A DNA stretch of 64,000 nt from JAEUJM01 sp044221555. Its GTDB lineage: Bacteria; Actinomycetota; Acidimicrobiia; Acidimicrobiales; DATDAH01. The notes below the pieces were generated by a model. That model did not search any database. It was not told the DNA's origin and worked only from the letters and a program-made list of their open reading frames with translations. A program made the translations under genes and the position numbers. The stretch covers positions 135,484 to 199,483 of the forward strand of contig JBGAOY010000008.1 in the NCBI GenBank assembly GCA_044221555.1, in the 5' to 3' direction. This document shows, one piece after another, positions 57,603 through 64,000 of this stretch; positions within the stretch are counted from its first letter, which is position 1, and each line of letters opens with the position of its first letter.

Positions 57603-58651
57603 TGGGGTCGTCGGCCCCGGCCACACGACGCGGTGTGCTTCGGTGCCTGGCCGCGGCGGTGCTGTTCGGGGCCTCGGCGCCCGCCGCGTCGGTCCTCGCC
57701 GGCGATTTGCCCACGCTGGTCCTCGCCGGGCTGTTGTACGTGGGCGCCGCGCTGGCGGTCCTGCCTGCGGTCACCCGGCACCGACCGTCGGCGCGGGCGC
57801 TGCGGGCGGGCGGGCGTCCGCTGGTCGTCGCGGTGGTGTTCGGCGGGGCGATCGGACCTGCGTTGCTGGTCGCCGGTCTCGAGCGCATTCCCGCGGCGAC
57901 CGCCTCGCTGCTGTTGAACGTCGAGTTGGTCGCGACCGTGTCCCTCGCGGCGCTCGTGTTCCACGAGTACCTCGGCCGGCGCCTGATCGCGGCGGTGGGT
58001 CTCGTCGGCTTGGCCGGCGTCCTGCTCGTGTGGGAGCCGGGAGCGGCGATCGACCTGGGCGGGCTGTTCGTCATCGGTGCCTGCGTCGCCTGGGGCATCG
58101 ACAACAGCGTCACCGCCCGCATCGATCAGCTCAGCCCCACCCAGATCACCTTCGCCAAGGGTGCGGTGGCCGGAACCGCGAACCTGCTGCTCGGCCTCGT
58201 GGTGGCGAGTGCCTGGACGGTCGCGCCCGGCCAGATCGCGTCGGCGCTCGCCGTCGGCGCGCTGGGGTACGGCGTGTCCATCACGCTCTGGGTCACCGGC
58301 GCACGGGACCTGGGCGCGGCCCGCGGCCAACTCATCTTCGCGACAGCACCGTTTGTCGGAGCGTTGGTCGCCTGGACGGTGCTGGGCGAGTCGATCTCGC
58401 CGGCCCAGGCCGTGGCCGTGCCGATCGCCGCGGGCGGGGTGGCCCTGTCGCTGCGGACGAGCCACGAGCACGGTCACCGTCACGAGCCGGTCGAGCACGA
58501 GCACGAGCACAGCCACGACGACGGCCACCACACCCACGACCATCCCGTGCCGGTGAATGGCCGCCACACGCACCGACACCGTCACGAGCCGATCAGGCAC
58601 GTCCACCCGCACGTCCCCGACCTCCACCACCAGCACCGTCACCCTGCCTGA
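57602..58651 (+). CDS. EamA/DMT permease with His-rich C-terminal tail
   Basis: 349 residues. Ten helices (two EamA halves, about 10-135 and 150-285) form a drug/metabolite transporter. The last ~60 residues are an extreme His/Glu tail (HEHGHRHE, HEHEHSHDDGHHTHDH, HTHRHRHE), suited to metal binding. TGATG overlap with the CDF gene makes a cmtR-CDF-EamA operon. The metal-linked tail suggests export of a metal or metal complex, but EamA substrates are usually organic; the assignment stays open. Confidence 0.85.
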   Translation: MGSSAPATRRGVLRCLAAAVLFGASAPAASVLAGDLPTLVLAGLLYVGAALAVLPAVTRHRPSARALRAGGRPLVVAVVFGGAIGPALLVAGLERIPAATASLLLNVELVATVSLAALVFHEYLGRRLIAAVGLVGLAGVLLVWEPGAAIDLGGLFVIGACVAWGIDNSVTARIDQLSPTQITFAKGAVAGTANLLLGLVVASAWTVAPGQIASALAVGALGYGVSITLWVTGARDLGAARGQLIFATAPFVGALVAWTVLGESISPAQAVAVPIAAGGVALSLRTSHEHGHRHEPVEHEHEHSHDDGHHTHDHPVPVNGRHTHRHRHEPIRHVHPHVPDLHHQHRHPA

Positions 58652-58727
58652 GGCACGGACTGCCGTCTGATGGGGGCTCGGGCACGCGTGGGATGTCACC
58701 ACGGGTATCGCCGTGCTGGCGCGTCGC

Positions 58728-60893
58728 TCAGTGGGAGAAGCGGACCTCGGGCAGGCGCCGGGCCAGCCAGCCGGGCAGCCACCAGGTGCGGTCGCCGAGC
58801 AGGCCCATGAGCGAGGGCACGAGCATCATGCGGATGACGGTGGCGTCGAGCAGCACCGCCAGCGCCAGGGTGATGCCGAGCTCGGTCGGGGGGATCGGGC
58901 CGGTCACGCCGAAGGCCACGAACACCACGATCATGATCAGGGCGGCGTTGGTGATGGGCCGGCCGGTTCGGGCGATACCTTCCCGGACCGCGAGCTGGGC
59001 GTCGCCGGTGGCGTCGTAGCGCTCCTTGATGCCGGCGAGCAGGAACAGCTGGTAGTCCATCGAGAGCCCGAAGAGCAGGGCGAAGAAGAACAGCGGCGCC
59101 CAGGCGTCGACGAAGCCCTGCGGCTGCAGGCCGATGAGGTCGGCTCCCCAGCCGTGCTGGAACACCAGGGTGGCGAAGCCGAAGCTGGCGGCGACGCCCA
59201 GGAGGTTCAGCAGCAGCGACGAGACGGCGATGGTGAGGCTGCGGAACACGACGAGCAGCAGCACGAAGGCCACGAGCATGATCAGGGCGACCGCCAGCGG
59301 CGCTGTGCCGGTGAGCGCACCGGTGAGGTCGTGGTTCTGGGCGCCGGGACCGCCCACCATGGCGCTCGGGACCGACGTGTCGAGCCCGTCGCGGAGGCGG
59401 CCGACGAGATCGGACGTCGCCTGGTCGTCGACCGCGGTGGTGGGGGTGACCCGCACGGCCACTCGCCCGGTGGCGGCCGGCTCGGTCACGATGCGAGCGT
59501 CGGCGACGTTGCCGTCGGCCCGGGCCAGCGTGACGACCGTGTCCGCGTCGGCGGCCGGCGCCGTGATCAGGATCGGGGCGGCCGCGCCGGGCCCGAAGGC
59601 GTCGGTCACGACGTCGTAGCCGTCACGGCTGGACTGCCCCTGGTCGACAACCCGCGCCCCGGGCATGCCGAGGTGCATCCCCACCGCCGGGGCGGCGAGC
59701 AGCATCAGCACCCCGATGCCGGCGGCGAGGGTCAGGCCGGGCCGCTTCAGCGCCGAGCCCGTCCAACGGGCCCAGCGGCCTTCGGCGGCGCGGTCGGGGT
59801 CGGCGTCCTTGGCGACCAGGATGTGCCGGTCGAGGGCCACCAGGACGGCGGGCAGGAGCGTCAACGACGCCAGGGCGGTGGCGACGACCGCGAGGATCAT
59901 GCCGAGCGCCATCGACCGGAACACCATCACCGGCACGAGGAACACGGCCGCGAGGGAGAGCACCACCGTGAGGGCCGACAGGAACACGGCCTTGCCGGAG
60001 GTGGTCAGCGTGTTGGCGATGGCCTCGAGGGGGTCGTAGCCGTCCTCACGCTCCTCGCGGTACCGGGAGACGATGAACAGGCTGTAATCGATGCCGACCG
60101 CCAGCCCGATCATCATCGAGAAGTTCATGGCCCACACCGACAACGGGGTGATGCTGTTCAGCAGGTGGAGGCCCGCCCAGCCGACGAAGATCCCCGCCAC
60201 GGCCAGCATCAGCGGCAGGCCGGCGGCGCGCCACGACCCGAACGCGTAGAGCAGCAACAAGACGGTGGGGATGGCCGAGACCAGCTCGGCCAGGTGCAGC
60301 GCCCGTTCGTTCACGGCGTTGAAGTCGCTCCAGACCGCCCACTCGCCCGTGACGTTCGCCGACGCGCCGTCAGGGAGCTCAGCGTGGCGCACGTGGGTGA
60401 TGAGCGCGCCGGCCGACTCGGGGCGCTGGGCGTCGTCCTCCGCGACCAGTTCGATGGGGATCATCGCGGTGCGGCCGTCGGGTGAGATCATCCCCGCATC
60501 AGGCGGCATCGAGAGGGGGTCGACGACCGACTTCGCGCCGGGGGCGCCCTCCAACGAGGCCACCAGCGACGCCAGGCCCGACGGATCGTCGCTGATCGGG
60601 GCGGTCTGCTGGTACGTGACCACCGCCGCCTCGGCCCCGGCCTCCGGGAAGTCGCGCCGCAGCTCGTCGCGGACCTTCTGGGTGGTCGAGCCCTGCGCCT
60701 CCCAGCCAGCACCCGACAACGTGCTCGACAGGGTGAGCGCCAACGGCGCCGCCAGCGCGATGACCACCAACCAGCCGATGATCACCGACCGGCGCCGCCG
60801 CCCCGAGAATCGGGCCAGCCGCGCGAACCACGGTTCCCCTGCCTGCGCACCCTCCTCGTCACTGGTTGCCGGCACCGTCGATGTCTGAGCCAT
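58728..60893 (-). CDS. MMPL-family RND transporter
   Basis: 721 residues, 12 helices in two MMPL halves with two extracytoplasmic domains (about 60-200 and 400-540). Hallmarks are GLAVGIDYSLFIVSRYREE near 270 and LFGLSMDYQLFLLAGIKER near 612, which carry the proton-relay Asp-Tyr pairs. It exports lipids, siderophores or drugs by proton motive force. A CsoR-like palindrome sits 16 nt upstream of the start codon, hinting at copper or other metal/sulfur control. Confidence 0.92.
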   Translation of the reverse strand: MAQTSTVPATSDEEGAQAGEPWFARLARFSGRRRRSVIIGWLVVIALAAPLALTLSSTLSGAGWEAQGSTTQKVRDELRRDFPEAGAEAAVVTYQQTAPISDDPSGLASLVASLEGAPGAKSVVDPLSMPPDAGMISPDGRTAMIPIELVAEDDAQRPESAGALITHVRHAELPDGASANVTGEWAVWSDFNAVNERALHLAELVSAIPTVLLLLYAFGSWRAAGLPLMLAVAGIFVGWAGLHLLNSITPLSVWAMNFSMMIGLAVGIDYSLFIVSRYREEREDGYDPLEAIANTLTTSGKAVFLSALTVVLSLAAVFLVPVMVFRSMALGMILAVVATALASLTLLPAVLVALDRHILVAKDADPDRAAEGRWARWTGSALKRPGLTLAAGIGVLMLLAAPAVGMHLGMPGARVVDQGQSSRDGYDVVTDAFGPGAAAPILITAPAADADTVVTLARADGNVADARIVTEPAATGRVAVRVTPTTAVDDQATSDLVGRLRDGLDTSVPSAMVGGPGAQNHDLTGALTGTAPLAVALIMLVAFVLLLVVFRSLTIAVSSLLLNLLGVAASFGFATLVFQHGWGADLIGLQPQGFVDAWAPLFFFALLFGLSMDYQLFLLAGIKERYDATGDAQLAVREGIARTGRPITNAALIMIVVFVAFGVTGPIPPTELGITLALAVLLDATVIRMMLVPSLMGLLGDRTWWLPGWLARRLPEVRFSH

Positions 60894-60908
60894 CCCCTGA
60901 CTCTAGAC

Positions 60909-60924
60909 ATACCCCCAGGGGTAT
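60909..60924. promoter_or_regulatory. CsoR-like operator upstream of the MMPL gene
   Basis: ATACCCC-CA-GGGGTAT is a perfect 16-nt palindrome of the G/C-tract type bound by CsoR/RcnR/FrmR-family repressors. It lies immediately upstream of the minus-strand MMPL start and 119 nt from the plus-strand helix-hairpin-helix gene. No CsoR gene is in the window. Confidence 0.6.
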
Positions 60925-61042
60925 CCAACCCACCTCCGTCGATGAGGTCGCGGCGCCTGCCCGTCGACCGGGTACCCCACGGGCCCTCCCGCCGATGGGA
61001 GGATGGAGGCGACACGGGGACCACCCGGTCGGAGGGAGCGAC

Positions 61043-61405
61043 ATGGCCGAGTTGCAGGACATCAGCGGCATCGGGCCCGCGACCGCCGCGCTGCTCGGAG
61101 ATCACGGCCTGACGTCGGTCAAGAAGCTGGCCAAGGCCGACCTGGCCGCGATCACGGCCGTGCCTGGCTTCGGCCCGACCCGGGCCCGAGCGGTGCAGGC
61201 CGCGGCGCGCGCCGCCTTGCCGGCCAAGACGCCCCGTGCAGCGGGCAGGCCCGAGCCCCCGAGTGGGTCCATGGCGCCCGAGTCGGTCGCCAGGCCCGAA
61301 GGGGCCGAGCGGTCCACCTCCAAGGGAGGGAAGAAGAAGTCGTCGAAGGACGCCAAGAACAAGAAGAAGGCGTCCAAGAAGAAGAAGAAGGCCAAGAAGG
61401 GTTGA
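61043..61405 (+). CDS. Helix-hairpin-helix protein with lysine-rich tail
   Basis: 120 residues. The ATG follows GGAGGGAG. Residues 1-60 hold a helix-hairpin-helix pair (ISGIGPATAALLGDHGLTSV, VPGFGPTRARAVQAAARAAL) that binds DNA without sequence specificity. A Pro/Ser/Glu linker leads to a tail of some 30 residues dominated by Lys (GGKKKSSKDAKNKKKASKKK), recalling histone H1-like nucleoid proteins. No enzymatic domain. It lies between the MMPL operator and the rpoB promoter. Confidence 0.75.
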   Translation: MAELQDISGIGPATAALLGDHGLTSVKKLAKADLAAITAVPGFGPTRARAVQAAARAALPAKTPRAAGRPEPPSGSMAPESVARPEGAERSTSKGGKKKSSKDAKNKKKASKKKKKAKKG

Positions 61406-61424
61406 GACACCACCACACAGGTGC

Positions 61425-61453
61425 TTGACGGAACGCCGGGTCCGACTTACCCT
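61425..61453 (+). promoter_or_regulatory. Housekeeping promoter of rpoB
   Basis: TTGACG (61425-61430), a 17-nt spacer and TACCCT (61448-61453) fit a sigma-70-type promoter well. It leaves a leader of about 200 nt before the TTG start. The remaining leader shows no ORF with a ribosome site. Confidence 0.7.
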
Positions 61454-61657
61454 CACGGCATTCTCGGCCGAGGCTGACGCCTCCGTCGATCTCCCGGCTC
61501 GACGAGCGTGTACCCGTCGAGTTGCCTCTTGGCGTGCCCGGGTCTAGCATCCGTAAAGCCGTGCGTGTCCGCTTCGTCCCCGGATCCTCTTCGTCGACCC
61601 TGCGCGCGCCCACACGGCCCTCCACTGCCTGCACGATCTCTCGCTAGGAGATACGCG

Positions 61658-64000
61658 TTGCCTTCTCGCGCCGCTGTCCGCGACCGCTATTCATTCGCCA
61701 ACCTCGATGAGGCCTTGGCACTCCCAGATCTCATCGCCATCCAGCGTGAGTCGTTCGACTGGTTCCTCGCGGAGGGCCTGGCCGACACCTTCCGGGACAT
61801 CAGCCCGATCAAGGACTTCACCGAGACGCTGCAGCTCGAGCTCGAGTTCGACCCGAACGACGAGGACCTGCGCCCACCGCCGAAGTTCTCGGTGGAGGAG
61901 TGCAAAGAGAAGGACATGACCTACTCGGCCCCGATCTTCGTGCGGGCCCGGTTCATGAACGCCACCACCGGCGAGATCAAAGAGCAGACGGTCTTCATGG
62001 GCGACTTCCCGATGATGACCGAGAAGGGCACCTTCGTCATCAACGGCACCGAGCGCGTGGTGGTCAGCCAGCTGGTCCGCTCGCCCGGTGTCATCTTCCA
62101 GCCGGGCGAGCGCTACCGCCTGCGCAACCTGGCCAAGCACCAGCTGGTCACCGGCACCATCCACCCCTACCGCGGCGAGTGGATCGAGTTCGACGTCGAG
62201 CAGAAGCCCGGCAAGCCGGTCACCGCGGGCACCCGTGTGGCCCGCAAGCGCCGCCTCAGCCTGTTCGTGCTGCTGCGGGCCCTCGGGTACGACGAGGAGA
62301 ACAACCCCGGGTTCATCGACCGCTTCGTGAGCCACTTCGACTTCCTCGAGGACCAGTGGGAGAAGGACCGCGAGCTGGCCCCCACCCAGGACGAGGCCCT
62401 CGTCGAGATCTACAAGCGGGCCCGCCCGGGCGAGCCGCCGTCGGTCGAGTCGGCCAAGGCGTACTTCCGCAACGCCTTCTTCGAGAACCGCCGCTACGAC
62501 CTCAGCCGGGTCGGCCGCTACAAGCTGAACCGCAAGCTCGGCCCCGAGCTCGAGCGCCTCGGCACCATGTTCGGCCTGACCGACCTCGACCTGCCCGCCG
62601 CCGACCAGCCGGTGCTCAGCCGCTGCGAGGTCCTCGCCGCCACCAGCTACCTGCTGCAGCTGGCCAAGGGCGAGCCGGGCTACCGCCTCGACGACCAGGA
62701 CCACTTCGCCAACCGCCGCATCCGGTCGGTGGGCGAGCTCATCCAGAACCAGGTCCGCATCGGCCTCTCCCGCATGGAGCGGGTGGTGCGCGAGCGCATG
62801 ACCACCCAGGACGTCGAGGCCATCACGCCCCAGACGCTGATCAACATCCGTCCCGTGGTGGCGGCCATCAAGGAGTTCTTCGGCACCAGCCAGCTCTCCC
62901 AGTTCATGGACCAGGTGAACCCGCTGTCGGGCCTCACCCACCGCCGCCGCCTCTCGGCGCTCGGCCCGGGCGGCCTGTCCCGTGAGCGGGCCGGCTTCGA
63001 GGTCCGCGACGTCCACTTCAGCCACTACGGCCGCATGTGCCCGATCGAGACGCCGGAGGGCCCGAACATCGGCCTGATCGGCGCCCTGGCCACCTTCGCC
63101 CGGGTGAACGAGTTCGGCTTCATCGAGTCGCCGTACCGCAAGGTCGTCGAGGGCAAGGTGACCGACGAGATCGTCTACCTGGCCGCCGACGAGGAGGAGG
63201 AGTACGTCGTCGCCCAGGCGAACGCGCCGCTCAACCCCGACGGCACCTTCAAGAACGACCGCGTGCTCGTACGCCGCTCGCCGCAGGGCGCCACCCTCGA
63301 GAACCTCAAGCTGCAGCTCGAGCGCGAGAGCTACTTCGCCTCGACCACCGAGATCTCGAACATCCCGCCGTCCGAGGTCCAGCTGATGGACGTGTCGCCG
63401 AAGCAGATCGTCTCGGTCGCCACGTCGCTCATCCCCTTCCTCGAGCACGACGACGCCAACCGTGCCCTCATGGGCGCCAACATGCAGAAGCAGGCGGTGC
63501 CGCTGGTCAAGGCCGAGGCCCCCTACATCGGCACCGGCGTCGAGGGCCGCGCCGCCCGTGACGCGGCCGACATGCTGATCGCCATCGACGACGGCACGGT
63601 CACCGACGTCGACGGCGACTCGATCACCGTCGAGTACAAGACGGCCGGTCGCAAGGTGCTGCGCCTGCTCAAGTTCGAGCGCTCCAACCAGGACACCTCG
63701 ATCAACCAGAAGCCCCGCGTCCGCGAGGGCGACCGGGTGAAGAAGGGCGACATCCTCGCCGACGGCTCCAGCACGGACAACGGCGAGCTGGCCCTCGGCA
63801 AGAACCTCCTCGTGGCCTTCATGCCCTGGGAGGGCTACAACTTCGAGGACGCCATCATCCTCAGCGAGCGCCTGGTGAAGGACGACGTGCTCACGTCGAT
63901 CCACATCCACGAGCACGAGATCGATGCCCGTGACACCAAGCTCGGCCCCGAGGAGATCACCCGGGACATCCCCAACCTCTCCGACGAGATCCTCGCCGAC
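61658..64000 (+). CDS. rpoB: DNA-directed RNA polymerase subunit beta (3' end outside window)
   Basis: Catalytic beta subunit; 781 codons are in the window. The TTG at 61658 is chosen because AGGAG lies 8 nt upstream and the reading then starts PSRAAVRDRYSFANLDEALA. Landmarks: GTFVINGTERVVVSQLVRSP, then the rifampicin region TSQLSQFMDQVNPLSGLTHR and LSALGPGGL with Asp, His and Ser at the positions that give resistance when mutated, so it reads as rifampicin-sensitive. EGYNFEDAIILSERLV follows. Unusually it is not adjacent to rplL. Confidence 0.97.
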   Translation, partial: MPSRAAVRDRYSFANLDEALALPDLIAIQRESFDWFLAEGLADTFRDISPIKDFTETLQLELEFDPNDEDLRPPPKFSVEECKEKDMTYSAPIFVRARFMNATTGEIKEQTVFMGDFPMMTEKGTFVINGTERVVVSQLVRSPGVIFQPGERYRLRNLAKHQLVTGTIHPYRGEWIEFDVEQKPGKPVTAGTRVARKRRLSLFVLLRALGYDEENNPGFIDRFVSHFDFLEDQWEKDRELAPTQDEALVEIYKRARPGEPPSVESAKAYFRNAFFENRRYDLSRVGRYKLNRKLGPELERLGTMFGLTDLDLPAADQPVLSRCEVLAATSYLLQLAKGEPGYRLDDQDHFANRRIRSVGELIQNQVRIGLSRMERVVRERMTTQDVEAITPQTLINIRPVVAAIKEFFGTSQLSQFMDQVNPLSGLTHRRRLSALGPGGLSRERAGFEVRDVHFSHYGRMCPIETPEGPNIGLIGALATFARVNEFGFIESPYRKVVEGKVTDEIVYLAADEEEEYVVAQANAPLNPDGTFKNDRVLVRRSPQGATLENLKLQLERESYFASTTEISNIPPSEVQLMDVSPKQIVSVATSLIPFLEHDDANRALMGANMQKQAVPLVKAEAPYIGTGVEGRAARDAADMLIAIDDGTVTDVDGDSITVEYKTAGRKVLRLLKFERSNQDTSINQKPRVREGDRVKKGDILADGSSTDNGELALGKNLLVAFMPWEGYNFEDAIILSERLVKDDVLTSIHIHEHEIDARDTKLGPEEITRDIPNLSDEILAD

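Noticed and set aside
61691..63916. A 741-residue open frame antisense to rpoB
   Set aside because: rpoB is unmistakable in the plus frame; the antisense reading lacks any motif.

Overview
The window is high-GC bacterial DNA with strongly G/C-biased third codon positions, many GTG starts and apparently leaderless promoters. It carries a tuf-rpmG-tRNATrp-secE-nusG-rplKA-rplJL-rpoB order, zinc-finger anti-sigma factors, a CmtR-type ArsR regulator, an F420-type reductase-like protein and DUF222-HNH proteins. Together these point to an actinobacterium. Acidimicrobiia (Iamia/Ilumatobacter-like) is my best guess, by inference only. No prophage, transposase or CRISPR array was found.

Layout. 1-2027 (minus): the end of an ABC ATPase gene, a PqqD-M50 membrane protease and a small Cys-containing membrane protein, resembling a peptide (RiPP) maturation/export locus. 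2179-12779 (plus): a compact respiratory complex I operon, nuoABCDHIJKLMN, with no nuoEFG, followed by midA (NDUFAF7-type methyltransferase), a SapM-like secreted phosphatase, acetyl-CoA synthetase, a HAD phosphatase, two lipoproteins (TAP-like peptidase, propeller protein) and a Gly-rich RTX-repeat protein. 22383-26987: YajQ, tRNA-Tyr, TetR/F420-type reductase, LtrA and an acyltransferase.

27160-34807 is a copper/envelope-thiol cluster: YcnI, a CopC-like protein, DUF305, a His-fronted membrane protein, an ECF sigma factor, a zinc-finger anti-sigma factor, a CopC-CopD fusion, a TlpA thioredoxin and DsbB. Three promoters here share GGGAAC-N17-CGAC with identical spacing. This suggests one ECF sigma drives ycnI, the anti-sigma/copCD pair and dsbB-tlpA. 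Four exported proteins in the cluster are predicted to begin with His after signal cleavage, which fits Cu(II) binding.

35146-40329 is a zinc module: znuA-znuB-COG0701 permease-TIGR03943 on minus, and znuC-zur on plus, with Zur-like operators in the divergent gap and before zur. After a propeller protein, an acetyltransferase and a membrane ATPase with a degenerate P-loop comes the information-processing block from 44149: tRNA-Thr, tRNA-Met, tuf, rpmG, an ECF sigma/anti-sigma pair, tRNA-Trp, secE, nusG, rplK, rplA, L10 leader, rplJ, rplL.

The usual rplL-rpoB adjacency is broken by about 10 kb of accessory genes (51664-61405): a tyrosine phosphatase, an NHL/TolB/RTX secreted protein, an HNH nuclease with an SOS-box-like palindrome, a cmtR-CDF-EamA metal operon, an MMPL exporter with a CsoR-like palindrome, and a helix-hairpin-helix protein with a lysine tail. 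rpoB then starts at 61658 behind its own promoter and runs off the window.
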